Source of the DNA: Tianweitania populi
GTDB lineage: Bacteria > Pseudomonadota > Alphaproteobacteria > Rhizobiales > Rhizobiaceae
Assembly: GCF_014652875.1 (NCBI RefSeq)
Contig: NZ_BMZQ01000001.1
Coordinates: 682,001 to 746,000, forward strand
Reading direction: 5' to 3'
Length of the DNA stretch: 64,000 nt
Shown piece after piece: positions 1 through 7,785 of this stretch. The notes below the pieces were generated by a model. The model searched no databases, had not been told where the DNA came from, and was given only the letters and a program-made list of their open reading frames with translations. The position numbers and the translations under genes are program-made. The number at the start of each line of letters is the position of its first letter. Within the stretch, counting starts at the first letter, position 1.

Positions 1-2
1 AG

Positions 3-782
3 AGCCTAGGCGTCAGTCTCGGTGATGGGCTGCAGCTGATTTCACCTGAGGGTGATGTAACGCCGTTCGGCGTGACGGCACGTCAGAAGACATATCCGAT
101 CAAAGCGATCTTCGAGGTCGGCATGTCGGAATATGATGCGTCCATCATCTTCATGCCTCTGTCGGAAGCGCAGCTCTACTTCAACGTCGAAGGTTTGGCG
201 CAGACGATCGAGATCTATGTCGACAATCCCGACAATGTCGATGCACTGAAAGTGCCGATCGAGGATGCCGCACAGCGTCAGCTTGTGCTGACCGATTGGC
301 GGCTGCGCAACCAGACCTTCTTCTCGGCACTTGAAGTCGAGCGCAACGTCATGTTCATGATTCTGACGCTGATCGTGCTGGTGGCGGCGCTGAACATCAT
401 TTCCGGCCTGATCATGCTGGTAAAGGATAAGGGTCGCGATATTGCGATCCTGCGGACGATGGGTGCCAGTCGCGGCGCCGTTATGCGCATCTTCCTGATG
501 ACAGGCTCGGCTATCGGCGTGACCGGCACCATCGCCGGCGTCATTCTCGGCGTCGTGGTTTGCCTCAATGTGGAGCGAATCCGCGCCTTTTTCTCCTGGC
601 TGTCGGGAACGACCCTGTTCAACCCCGAGCTTTATTTCCTGTCGCAGCTGCCGGCTGAGATGAACATGCGCGAGACCGTTTCGGTGATCGCCATGGCACT
701 TGTTTTGTCTTTCCTGGCAACGCTGTTCCCGGCTTGGCGCGCTGCTCGGCTCGACCCGGTCGAGGCCCTGAGGTACGAATAA
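3..782 (+). CDS. lolC: Lipoprotein-releasing ABC transporter permease LolC/LolE family, 5' truncated by window edge
   Basis: Inner-membrane permease of the LolCDE machine, which extracts lipoproteins from the inner membrane and hands them to the periplasmic carrier LolA. The open frame already runs at base 3, so only the C-terminal 259 residues are here. They comprise the end of the periplasmic domain (an [11 protein letters not shown] stretch typical of LolC/E) and three hydrophobic helices of the FtsX/MacB fold, the last followed by [18 protein letters not shown], the usual family C-terminus. The stop codon shares one base with the lolD start (TAATG), which indicates translational coupling. 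Alphaproteobacteria often carry a single hybrid LolC/E (LolF) permease, and the fragment cannot separate these. Confidence 0.93.
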   Translation, partial: SLGVSLGDGLQLISPEGDVTPFGVTARQKTYPIKAIFEVGMSEYDASIIFMPLSEAQLYFNVEGLAQTIEIYVDNPDNVDALKVPIEDAAQRQLVLTDWRLRNQTFFSALEVERNVMFMILTLIVLVAALNIISGLIMLVKDKGRDIAILRTMGASRGAVMRIFLMTGSAIGVTGTIAGVILGVVVCLNVERIRAFFSWLSGTTLFNPELYFLSQLPAEMNMRETVSVIAMALVLSFLATLFPAWRAARLDPVEALRYE

Positions 783-1465
783 TGGCTGCTGAAGTCGTAC
801 TCGCGCTCAAGCGCGTCGAGCGTCATTACGTACAGGGCGAAAAGAAGCTCACCATCCTCAACGGTGCGGAGTTCGTGCTCCATCGTGGTGAGATGGTCGC
901 GCTGGTGGCTCCCTCTGGAGCGGGGAAGTCGACTCTCTTGCATACGGCGGGATTGCTTGAGCGGCCGGATGCAGGCGAGGTTGTTCTCGCCGGGCGGCAA
1001 TGCGGCAAGATGAGCGATGAGCAGCGCACGGCGATCCGCCGCAATGATGTTGGCTTCGTTTATCAGTTCCACCATCTCCTGCCGGAATTCTCTGCGTTGG
1101 AGAACATTGCCATGCCGCAGCTGATCAAGGGCCTTGCACCCAAGGAAGCGAAGAACCGCGCTGCACAACTGCTGGATTACATGAAGATCGGCAAGCGCGC
1201 TCATCACCGCCCGGCTGAGCTGTCGGGTGGCGAACAACAGCGCGTTGCGATTGCCCGTGCCGTCGCCAACGCGCCACTCGTGCTTCTGGCCGATGAGCCG
1301 ACCGGCAACCTCGATCCCGTCACCGCATCCTATGTCTTCGATGCGATGGAAGCGCTTGTACGCCAGTCCGGTCTTTGCGCGTTGATTGCTACGCACAATC
1401 ACGAGCTGGCTGCGCGCATGAACCGACGCGTCACGCTGCAGGATGGCAAGATCGTCGATCTTTGA
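782..1465 (+). CDS. lolD: Lipoprotein-releasing system ATP-binding protein LolD
   Basis: Cytoplasmic ATPase of the LolCDE lipoprotein exporter, 227 residues, the usual length. The Walker A loop reads APSGAGKST, the Q-loop region is [18 protein letters not shown], the ABC signature is ELSGGEQQR, and Walker B is [11 protein letters not shown]. The ATG at 782 overlaps the stop codon of the upstream permease gene by one base, which fixes the start. A hairpin begins at the stop codon and probably ends the operon. Confidence 0.96.
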   Translation: MAAEVVLALKRVERHYVQGEKKLTILNGAEFVLHRGEMVALVAPSGAGKSTLLHTAGLLERPDAGEVVLAGRQCGKMSDEQRTAIRRNDVGFVYQFHHLLPEFSALENIAMPQLIKGLAPKEAKNRAAQLLDYMKIGKRAHHRPAELSGGEQQRVAIARAVANAPLVLLADEPTGNLDPVTASYVFDAMEALVRQSGLCALIATHNHELAARMNRRVTLQDGKIVDL

Positions 1466-1487
1466 CGGGCGTAGTTTCACGCTCGTC
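1464..1487 (+). terminator. Hairpin at the end of lolD
   Basis: Nine-base arms (1464-1472 and 1479-1487, one G-T pair) enclose a 6-base loop, starting inside the lolD stop codon. No T-run follows, so it may be a Rho-dependent end or an RNA-stabilising structure. It separates lolD from the LexA-box region downstream. Confidence 0.45.
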
Positions 1488-1554
1488 ATTCCTCCCAGTC
1501 AGCTGATTAACTTTCGTCTAAGACTCCGTTCACCTTGTCAGGAGGATAGCGGGG

Positions 1555-1569
1555 GAACGGATGAAGAAC
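1555..1569 (+). promoter_or_regulatory. Putative LexA box 1 (GAAC-N7-GAAC)
   Basis: GAAC at 1555-1558, seven bases, GAAC at 1566-1569. This exactly matches the direct-repeat SOS box known for LexA of Alphaproteobacteria. It lies 26 bases upstream of a second exact copy in the same orientation, in the gap between lolD and a small ORF starting at 1631. Confidence 0.72.
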
Positions 1570-1580
1570 ACTTGCAATTT

Positions 1581-1595
1581 GAACAAAAGTAGAAC
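1581..1595 (+). promoter_or_regulatory. Putative LexA box 2 (GAAC-N7-GAAC) overlapping a -35-like hexamer
   Basis: GAAC at 1581-1584, seven bases, GAAC at 1592-1595. The first half-site is part of TTGAAC (1579-1584), a good -35 hexamer. A weaker -10-like TACATA lies at 1604-1609 (19-base spacer). LexA bound here would block RNA polymerase. The small ORF begins 35 bases downstream. Confidence 0.75.
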
Positions 1596-1615
1596 AAACA
1601 AGGTACATACTTAGA

Positions 1616-2425
1616 TCAAGGAGCTAAGCCATGACCGAGATGTTCCAGGACGTGTTCTCCCTTGTTTCCATCAGCGCCTTCCTCGTTGGCGCTGCTTTCT
1701 GGATCGGCGCCATCTAGGGCGACCTTTCCGAAGACTTCGATGAAGGCCGACTTCAGGGCTTCATCCAGATCAGCCATCGTGACCGGAAGCCCGAGATCCA
1801 CAAGGCTGGTCACGCCATAGCCGCTGATCCCGCAGGGCACGATGCCGGAGAAGTGCCCGAGCTCCGGTTCGACATTGATGGCAACGCCGTGAAAGCTCAC
1901 CCAGCGGCGTAGCCGTATCCCGATCGCCGCGATCTTGTCTTCGGCAGGCGAGCCATCCGCGAGCGGCGGCCGATCCGGACGCACCACCCAAACACCGACG
2001 CGATCGTCGCGGCGTTCTCCGCGGATGTTGAACCGGTCGAGCGTCCCGATGATCCAAGCTTCCAGCGCGGCAACAAAGGCACGCACATCCTCGCGGCGGC
2101 GCTTGAGGTCGAGCATCACGTAAGCGACGCGCTGACCCGGCCCATGATAGGTATATTCACCACCGCGTCCGGCTTCGAACACGGGAAAGCGATCGGGCTG
2201 GAGAAGGTCCGTCGAAACCGCGCTGGTACCAGCGGTATAAAGGGGCGGGTGCTCAACCAGCCAGATCATTTCGCCGGAGCGTCCCTCCCGGATCGCAGCC
2301 GCGCGCTCTTCCATGACCGCCAGAGCATCAGGGTAGGACGTCAAGCCGGGCTCGACGCGCCATTCCACTGCGGCTGAACCCGGCTGCGGCAAGAAGGCGG
2401 TGTCGAGTTGATCACGCGTGGACAT
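1616..2425 (-). CDS. lipB: Lipoyl(octanoyl) transferase LipB
   Basis: Transfers octanoyl groups from acyl carrier protein to the lipoyl domains of 2-oxoacid dehydrogenases and the glycine cleavage H protein, the first step of lipoate synthesis. From the ATG at 2425 it has 269 residues. Family marks are [12 protein letters not shown], the lysine in [15 protein letters not shown] (K164) and the catalytic cysteine in [11 protein letters not shown] (C198). The frame opens further upstream, but [16 protein letters not shown] matches the expected N-terminus. Family members usually end near residue 238. Here about 30 acidic, low-complexity residues follow, encoded exactly opposite the small ORF at 1631-1717, so this tail is probably a by-product of the opposing gene. 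Confidence 0.93.
   Translation of the reverse strand: MSTRDQLDTAFLPQPGSAAVEWRVEPGLTSYPDALAVMEERAAAIREGRSGEMIWLVEHPPLYTAGTSAVSTDLLQPDRFPVFEAGRGGEYTYHGPGQRVAYVMLDLKRRREDVRAFVAALEAWIIGTLDRFNIRGERRDDRVGVWVVRPDRPPLADGSPAEDKIAAIGIRLRRWVSFHGVAINVEPELGHFSGIVPCGISGYGVTSLVDLGLPVTMADLDEALKSAFIEVFGKVALDGADPESSANEEGADGNKGEHVLEHLGHGLAP
1631..1717 (+). CDS. Predicted SOS-controlled 28-residue membrane peptide (SidA-like in size and context)
   Basis: A 28-codon ORF with a strong Shine-Dalgarno AAGGAG at 1618-1623, seven bases before the ATG. The peptide starts [12 protein letters not shown] and ends AAFWIGAI. The first seven residues are amphipathic with two acids, and the rest forms one hydrophobic segment with a late Trp. 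Two LexA boxes lie directly upstream, so LexA-repressed, DNA-damage-induced expression is inferred. Caulobacter SidA is a 29-residue LexA-controlled inner-membrane inhibitor that acts on the divisome; the match here is in size, topology and control, not a demonstrated sequence homology. The ORF lies entirely antisense to the 3' end of lipB. It is too short for standard gene calling and its function is not proven. Confidence 0.68.
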   Translation: MTEMFQDVFSLVSISAFLVGAAFWIGAI

Positions 2426-2642
2426 GGAGGCGGGCTTCTCGGAACTTGGTTCGACGACGGACAGCGGCAGCGATCCACGGGCTGATTGCCGCGCTTCGCA
2501 TCGCTTCATATAGACCTTCGCCGCCCAACCTGCATCCTTGTGAAAAAGTGTTCGAACGCGATTATTCCGCGGTTTCGGACTTGTGCCCCCCAAACCCATT
2601 TGCTAGATGCCCGGTGCCGGTCAACGACCGGATCTACCACGT

Positions 2643-2727
2643 GCGGTCGTGGCGGAATTGGTAGACGCGCAGCGTTGAGGTCGCTGTGCCGCAAGGCGTG
2701 GAAGTTCGAGTCTTCTCGACCGCACCA
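2643..2727 (+). tRNA. tRNA-Leu (GAG)
   Basis: The 7-bp acceptor stem GCGGTCG/CGACCGC, the D-arm GGCGGAATTGGTAGACGC typical of leucine tRNAs, the anticodon loop TTGAGGT (anticodon GAG), a long variable arm and a T-arm with GTTCGAG are all present. The discriminator A and encoded CCA end the gene at 2727. Confidence 0.96.
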
Positions 2728-2872
2728 TTCGCTCCAAGAGCGATCCCAAACATTTCCAAAGCTGTATCCAATGCAGAGGTTTGGGAACTCGCTGGCGTAG
2801 GGCAGCTAGCCTTCCACCTTCGTTAATTCCATCTTTACGCGATCTTTAAGCATCCGGCTGTTTCTTCCGCGC

Positions 2873-3460
2873 ATGACGAAGAAACCTCTTTATGCCTGTT
2901 TGCTGATGACGGCCTTGGCGGGATGCGCGAGTGCACCGGGCAACATCAACAATGCCTGTGCTGTGTTCAATCAGCGCGACGGTTTCTTCGATGATTGGCA
3001 TGCTGCGGCCAAGCGTACGGAGCGCGCTTATGGCATTCCGGTGCCGATCCTGATGGCCACGCTGCGGCGCGAATCGGGCTTCCAAAGTGACGCGCGGCCA
3101 CCGCGCACGAAGCTGCTGGGCTTGATCCCCTGGTCGCGTCCGTCTAGCGCATACGGGTACTCGCAAGCCCTGGACGGGACGTGGCGGCAGTATCGTCTGG
3201 AAACAGGCCGGTCGCTGGCGCGGCGCAACAGCTTCGCCGATGCCGTGGATTTCGTCGGCTGGTACCATGCCCGCACCGTCGCCACGAAGGGCGTTGCGCC
3301 CAACGATGCGTACAATCTCTATCTTGCTTATTACCTCGGCTGGTCGGGCTTTGATGGCGGCGCCACGCGCGACAACAAGGGCGTCCAGCGCTATGCGCGG
3401 GAGATGGCGGCGATGGCCAAGCGCTATGAAGTGCAACTTGCGTCATGCCGTGGCCTTTAG
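2873..3460 (+). CDS. Predicted outer-membrane lipoprotein with transglycosylase-SLT-like domain
   Basis: 195 residues beginning with a lipoprotein signal peptide: a basic start, a hydrophobic stretch and the lipobox LAGC at residue 18. The mature part contains IPVPILMATLRRESGFQSDA, where the ES of RESGF corresponds to the catalytic Glu-Ser of SLT-type lytic transglycosylases. Later come AYGYSQALDGTW and YNLYLAYYLGWSGF, conserved blocks of this goose-type lysozyme-like fold. The likely role is peptidoglycan cleavage or remodelling at the cell envelope. It appears monocistronic, between tRNA-Leu and mgtE. Confidence 0.78.
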   Translation: MTKKPLYACLLMTALAGCASAPGNINNACAVFNQRDGFFDDWHAAAKRTERAYGIPVPILMATLRRESGFQSDARPPRTKLLGLIPWSRPSSAYGYSQALDGTWRQYRLETGRSLARRNSFADAVDFVGWYHARTVATKGVAPNDAYNLYLAYYLGWSGFDGGATRDNKGVQRYAREMAAMAKRYEVQLASCRGL

Positions 3461-3525
3461 CACGCTAAGGCGGTTCTTTATCGCCTAAGCCGCATTTCGT
3501 TTTGCCTCCGTCACGATAAGGGGTT

Positions 3526-5004
3526 ATGGCTCGCGAAGCGGGCGTCCAGCCGGCTTCCCCTATCATCAAACGGCTTTTGGAGGCGCTCTTGGACGACTTG
3601 CACGGCGTCGACAAAGATCAACGCAACGCCTCTCCTGAAGCGGACATCTACAACGAAGGTGGTGCGATCCGCGCCAGCTTCCTGCAAACGATCAGCGATG
3701 CGCTCGATCGGCGCGATGCTGCCGCTCTCAAGCGGGAGATCGAGGACCTTCACCAATCGGAAATGGGCGACCTGATCGAGGCTCTCCAGCCTGATCAGCG
3801 CAGCGATCTGGTGACATTGCTCGGCGCCGATTTCGACTTTACGGCGCTAACCGAGGTCGACGACAATATTCGCGCCGAGATCGTCGACGCGATGCCGAAC
3901 GAGCAGATCGCCCAAGCGGTTCAGGAACTCGATTCGGACGATGCCGTCTACATTCTGGAAGATCTGGACGAAGAGGATCAGGAAGCGATCCTTGCCCAGC
4001 TTCCGTTCACCGAACGCGTCCGTCTTCGCCGCTCGCTGGATTATCCGGAAGAAACCGCCGGACGCCGTATGCAAACGGAGTTCGTGGCCGTGCCGGCGTT
4101 CTGGAGCGTCGGCCAGACCATCGATTACATGCGTGAAGACGGCAATCTGCCGGAGCGCTTCAGCCAGATTTTCGTGATCGATCCGACCTTCAAACTACTC
4201 GGAGCGGTGGATCTCGATCAGGTGCTGCGCTCCAAACGGGGCGTGCGGATCGAAGAGGTCATGCATGAAACCCGCCATGCCATCCCGGCCACGATGGACC
4301 AGGAAGAGGCCGCGCGCGAATTCGAGCAGTACGATCTTCTATCGGCGGCCGTCGTGGACGAGAACGAACGTCTCGTCGGCGTGCTGACCATCGATGACGT
4401 CGTCGACGTGATTCAGCAGGAGGCCGAGGAAGACCTTCTGCGCATGGGTGGCGTCGGCGATGAAGAACTATCCGATTCGGTGCGTGACACGTCGCGCTCG
4501 CGCGTTCCGTGGCTCTTGGTGAACCTCGTAACGGCGTTCCTGGCGGCATCGGTCATCAACCTGTTCGAAGGAACGATCGAGCAGATCGTGGCGCTTGCGG
4601 TGCTGATGCCGATCGTCGCGGGTATGGGCGGTAACGCCGCCTCGCAGACGATGACGGTGACCGTTCGCGCACTCGCGACACGCGACCTCGATATCTACAA
4701 TGCCGGCCGTATCATCCGGCGTGAGATGGGTGTCGGCCTGATCAACGGCATCTTGTTTGCGGTGCTGATCGGCTGCGTTGCCGGCTTCTGGTTCGGGGAT
4801 ATCAACATTGGCGGCGTGATTGCCGCAGCCATGGTCATCAACATGTTTGCGGCAGCCCTTGGCGGGATCCTGATTCCCCTTTTGCTGGACAAGGTGGGTG
4901 CCGATCCTGCCGTGTCTTCATCCGTGTTCGTCACGGCGGTGACGGATATTGTCGGCTTCTTCGCGTTCCTTGGTCTGGCAACCTGGTGGTTTGGTCTGGC
5001 TTGA
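3526..5004 (+). CDS. mgtE: Magnesium transporter MgtE
   Basis: Gated Mg2+ channel of the inner membrane. The order is a cytoplasmic N domain of helical hairpins (about residues 60-160, with LDSDDAVYILEDLDEEDQEAIL), a CBS pair (about 165-290, with VVDENERLVGVLTIDDVVDVI) and five membrane helices to the end. The pore motif PIVAGMGGNAASQT is intact. The protein has 492 residues, slightly longer than typical. The AAGGGG before this ATG is only two bases away, so a start inside the first 30 codons is possible. The acidic residues between the N and CBS domains fit Mg2+ sensing. Confidence 0.93.
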   Translation: MAREAGVQPASPIIKRLLEALLDDLHGVDKDQRNASPEADIYNEGGAIRASFLQTISDALDRRDAAALKREIEDLHQSEMGDLIEALQPDQRSDLVTLLGADFDFTALTEVDDNIRAEIVDAMPNEQIAQAVQELDSDDAVYILEDLDEEDQEAILAQLPFTERVRLRRSLDYPEETAGRRMQTEFVAVPAFWSVGQTIDYMREDGNLPERFSQIFVIDPTFKLLGAVDLDQVLRSKRGVRIEEVMHETRHAIPATMDQEEAAREFEQYDLLSAAVVDENERLVGVLTIDDVVDVIQQEAEEDLLRMGGVGDEELSDSVRDTSRSRVPWLLVNLVTAFLAASVINLFEGTIEQIVALAVLMPIVAGMGGNAASQTMTVTVRALATRDLDIYNAGRIIRREMGVGLINGILFAVLIGCVAGFWFGDINIGGVIAAAMVINMFAAALGGILIPLLLDKVGADPAVSSSVFVTAVTDIVGFFAFLGLATWWFGLA

Positions 5005-5025
5005 ACGATCCGCTGGGCATCGCCT

Positions 5026-5054
5026 ACCGCATTTGACTCTTACGTAAATGCGGT
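5026..5054. promoter_or_regulatory. 29-bp inverted repeat before the MerR-type gene, likely operator
   Basis: Perfect 9-base arms ACCGCATTT (5026-5034) and AAATGCGGT (5046-5054) flank an 11-base core that contains TACGTA. It lies between the mgtE stop and the GTG of the MerR-type regulator at 5079. Its length and symmetry fit a MerR-dimer operator and autoregulation. A weak mgtE terminator is the alternative, but no T-run follows. Confidence 0.5.
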
Positions 5055-5078
5055 GACAAGGTCGGCTCAAGAAAAGCG

Positions 5079-5480
5079 GTGAGCCAGCGCTACGTGCGAG
5101 AATACTATACGATCACGGAATTGACGCGGGAGTTCGACATCTCCACGCGCACGCTGCGCTTTTATGAAGATGAAGGGCTCATCCACCCCGTGCGACGTGG
5201 GCGGACCCGGTTGTTTCGTCCGACCGACCGCCACCTCTTGAAACAGATCCTGCGCGGAAAGCGGCTTGGCTTTTCCATCAACGAAATCCGCGAGATTGTT
5301 CAGATGTACAAGGAGCCGCCCGGCGAGGTCGGGCAGCTCAAGCTGATGATCCAGCGCATCGACGAAAAGCGTGATGATCTCCGCCAGAAGCGGCGTGATC
5401 TAGAGGAAACCCTGGAAGAACTCGACCACGCCGAAGAAGCCTGCGTCGAGCGCCTTGCCGAACTTGGCGTCAACACCTGA
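5079..5480 (+). CDS. MerR family transcriptional regulator
   Basis: 133 residues starting with GTG. The N-terminal winged HTH reads YYTITELTREFDISTRTLRF, then YEDEGLIHPVRRGRTRLF. The dimerising coiled coil follows (about residues 80-125, rich in Glu, Lys, Arg, Leu). The C-terminus is short, with a single Cys and no metal-binding pair, so a metal sensor of the MerR/CueR type is unlikely. This architecture resembles the LiuR/short-chain MerR group of Proteobacteria that governs branched-chain or fatty-acid catabolism, but no such genes adjoin. The perfect dyad at 5026-5054 is its probable own operator. Confidence 0.85.
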   Translation: MSQRYVREYYTITELTREFDISTRTLRFYEDEGLIHPVRRGRTRLFRPTDRHLLKQILRGKRLGFSINEIREIVQMYKEPPGEVGQLKLMIQRIDEKRDDLRQKRRDLEETLEELDHAEEACVERLAELGVNT

Positions 5481-5483
5481 GCG

Positions 5484-5732
5484 TCAGTGCCGCCGAGCCT
5501 GGACAAGGTAGGCGTCGATAACGGTTTCTCCGAGCCATTTCGCCGCCTCCAGGCGATGCAGCCCTTCCACCAACACATAACGGTTCTGGTCATGCCTGAC
5601 CTGAATCGGTGTCTGCATGCCGTTTTGAAGGATGTCCTCGGCCAACAGGCGAACCGTGTCTGGATGCAGCGTCTTGCGCCTGGCGGTTGGGACGTAAACC
5701 TGCTCGATCACAATCTTCTGCACACGAAGCAT
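5484..5732 (-). CDS. Small stand-alone ParB/Srx-fold domain protein
   Basis: 82 residues with AAGGAG five bases before the ATG. The sequence covers only the ParB N-terminal (ParBc/sulfiredoxin-like) fold: VPTARRKTLHPDTVRLLAED, then GMQTPIQVR and the box YVLVEGLHRLEAAKWLG. There is no HTH or dimerisation domain, so it is not a plasmid or chromosome partition ParB. It starts 21 bases after the tctA stop on the same strand, which suggests cotranscription with the transporter. Its function is unknown. Confidence 0.8.
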   Translation of the reverse strand: MLRVQKIVIEQVYVPTARRKTLHPDTVRLLAEDILQNGMQTPIQVRHDQNRYVLVEGLHRLEAAKWLGETVIDAYLVQARRH

Positions 5733-5753
5733 TGCTTCTCCTTGCCTGAAACC

Positions 5754-7259
5754 TCAGTCCTCCTCGACGAAGACTTCGTCGCGCTTCTTGCGCACGGAAG
5801 GCAGGAACACCACGACAAGGACCGCAAGCGCCAGCAGAAGCAGAATGGCACTGATCGGACGTGTCACGAAGACGGACGGATCGCCGCGCGAGATGATCAT
5901 GGCGCGACGCAGGTTTTCTTCCAGCAACGGTCCAAGCACGAAGCCCAGAAGAAGCGGTGCCGGCTCGCACCGCAGCTTGGCCAGCACGTAGCCGATCAGA
6001 CCGAAGAAGGCGACGGCATAGAGGTCGTAGGCATTGCCGTTGACGCTGTAAACGCCGATCGAGCAGAAGGCCATGATGATCGGAAACAGCACGTAATAAG
6101 GAACAGTCAGCAGCTTCACCCAAAGCCCGATCAGCGGCAGGTTCAGGATCACCAGCATCAGGTTGCCGATCCACATGGACGCGATGATGCCCCAGAACAG
6201 AGCGGGCTGCTCGGTCGCGACGTTGGGTCCGGGCACAATGCCCTGGATGATCATCGCGCCGATCATCAGCGCCATCACCGGGTTGGCCGGAATGCCGAGC
6301 GTCAGCATCGGAATGAATGACGTCTGGGCGCCAGCATTGTTGGCCGATTCGGGCCCAGCCACGCCCGCTACCGCTCCGCGCCCAAACTCGTCCGGCGTCT
6401 TCGAAACGCGCTTTTCGACCGTATAGGACGCGAAGGCGGCCAGGATCGCTCCACCGCCCGGCAGGATGCCGAGTGCGGACCCGATTGCGGTGCCCCTCAG
6501 CATAGGTGCGATCATGGCCCTGAGGTCTTCGCGCGACGGGAACAAGCCGCCGACTTTTGCCATCAGGAGTTCGCGAGTTTTTTCGGTTTCCAGGTTGCGA
6601 AGGATCTCGGCAATGCCGAACACGCCCACGGCGACCGCCACGAAGTTTAATCCGTCCGAATATTCCCGAATGCCGAACGTAAAGCGCGGGGTCCCACTAT
6701 AGATGTCGGTGCCGACCAGGCCGAGCAGAAGCCCCAGAACCACCATCCCAAGCGCTTTCACGATGGACCCATGAGCAAGCGCGATCGACGAAACAAGGCC
6801 CACAACCATCAGCGAGAAATACTCAGCTGCACCGAACTGTAGCGCGATCGATGTCAAAGGCGGTGCGAAAAGGGCGACGAGGAAGGTCGAGACCGTTCCC
6901 GCAAAGAACGAACCAAGCGCTGCGATTGCCAGTGCAGAGCCGGCCTTTCCGCGCCGCGCCATCTGGTAGCCATCGAGCGCGGTGACGGCCGACGAGCTTT
7001 CGCCGGGCATGTTGATCAGGATCGCGGTGGTTGAACCGCCATACTGCGCACCATAATAAATGCCGGCCAGCATGATCAGCGATGAAACCGGTTCGAGCTG
7101 GAAGGTGATCGGCAACAGCATGGCGATCGTAGCGGTCGCACCAATGCCGGGCAGCACGCCGACCAGGGTGCCGAGAAGCACGCCGATCAAGCAGAACAGT
7201 AGGTTCCAGGGTGAAGCGGCGGTGGCAAGGCCGAGCGCGAGATTGCTGAACAATTCCAT
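5754..7259 (-). CDS. tctA: Tripartite tricarboxylate transporter large permease TctA
   Basis: 501-residue polytopic inner-membrane permease of the tripartite tricarboxylate transporter (TTT) family, which takes up carboxylates using ion gradients and a periplasmic binding protein. It starts MELFSNLALGLATAASPWNL. Family blocks are GTLVGVLPGIGATATIAML, YYGAQYGGSTTAILINMPGE and GGAILAAFASYTVEKR. Only four bases separate it from tctB upstream. The substrate cannot be read from sequence; citrate is only one possibility. Confidence 0.95.
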   Translation of the reverse strand: MELFSNLALGLATAASPWNLLFCLIGVLLGTLVGVLPGIGATATIAMLLPITFQLEPVSSLIMLAGIYYGAQYGGSTTAILINMPGESSSAVTALDGYQMARRGKAGSALAIAALGSFFAGTVSTFLVALFAPPLTSIALQFGAAEYFSLMVVGLVSSIALAHGSIVKALGMVVLGLLLGLVGTDIYSGTPRFTFGIREYSDGLNFVAVAVGVFGIAEILRNLETEKTRELLMAKVGGLFPSREDLRAMIAPMLRGTAIGSALGILPGGGAILAAFASYTVEKRVSKTPDEFGRGAVAGVAGPESANNAGAQTSFIPMLTLGIPANPVMALMIGAMIIQGIVPGPNVATEQPALFWGIIASMWIGNLMLVILNLPLIGLWVKLLTVPYYVLFPIIMAFCSIGVYSVNGNAYDLYAVAFFGLIGYVLAKLRCEPAPLLLGFVLGPLLEENLRRAMIISRGDPSVFVTRPISAILLLLALAVLVVVFLPSVRKKRDEVFVEED

Positions 7260-7263
7260 CAGG

Positions 7264-7725
7264 TCAGTATCCCAACCAAGGTCCGAACAAGCGGAACGGC
7301 AAACCCAGCGCCTTGATGAACACCAAGGTCGAGAAAAGCGTGACCGCTGCGGCAAGCACAATCGCCATAAGCGGACGCATGCGGGTTGAAGCGAAGGCGG
7401 CGATCAGTGCGGCCAGGAAAAGGGCAGGGACGAAGCCCAGGCCGCGCACAGTCAGGCCGAAGATGATGGGCGCCGGCAGGATAAGCAGCATGCCGCGCCA
7501 GGCAAACGCGCCAATCGGTTCGCCTTGAACCCGCGTTGCTTGAACAAGCACGATGCAGCCCAGGAAGATCAGGATGAGCGCCAGCACCAGCGGGAAATAA
7601 CCGGGGCCCATGCGGAAGGTTGTGCCAAGCTCGAGGCCGAAAGCCTGGAAGGCGAACACCGCGCCGATGGCGATGAACAGCGCGCCGGCCGCTCCGTTGG
7701 CTGGATCGATGGAAACAGATTTCAT
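7264..7725 (-). CDS. tctB: Tripartite tricarboxylate transporter small permease TctB
   Basis: 153 residues with four hydrophobic helices, the usual size and topology of the small TctB subunit. FRMGPGYFPLVLALILIFLG is the family signature. A TTG eight codons upstream is an alternative start, but the ATG at 7725 is preferred. The gene sits between tctC and tctA in the standard order. Confidence 0.92.
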   Translation of the reverse strand: MKSVSIDPANGAAGALFIAIGAVFAFQAFGLELGTTFRMGPGYFPLVLALILIFLGCIVLVQATRVQGEPIGAFAWRGMLLILPAPIIFGLTVRGLGFVPALFLAALIAAFASTRMRPLMAIVLAAAVTLFSTLVFIKALGLPFRLFGPWLGY

Positions 7726-7785
7726 GAGCAATCCGGATAAAGGGCGCAAGAAAAGGGCGGCCTGCTCAGCCGCCCTCGGACTGGA

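Noticed and set aside
1561-1614. A 17-codon ORF starting ATG 1561 that covers the LexA boxes
   Set aside because: Its only ribosome-like site (GGAGG) is about 16 bases away and the peptide is Lys/Asn-rich without features. Expected by chance.
2426-2599. Longer LipB start at 2599
   Set aside because: The extra 58 residues are basic and unlike any LipB N-terminus, and would bring the start close to tRNA-Leu. [16 protein letters not shown] fits the family.
5484-6320. 277-codon plus-strand ORF opposite the ParB-like gene and tctA
   Set aside because: His/Gln/Asp-rich shadow with no domain. The minus-strand genes have clear homology and ribosome sites.
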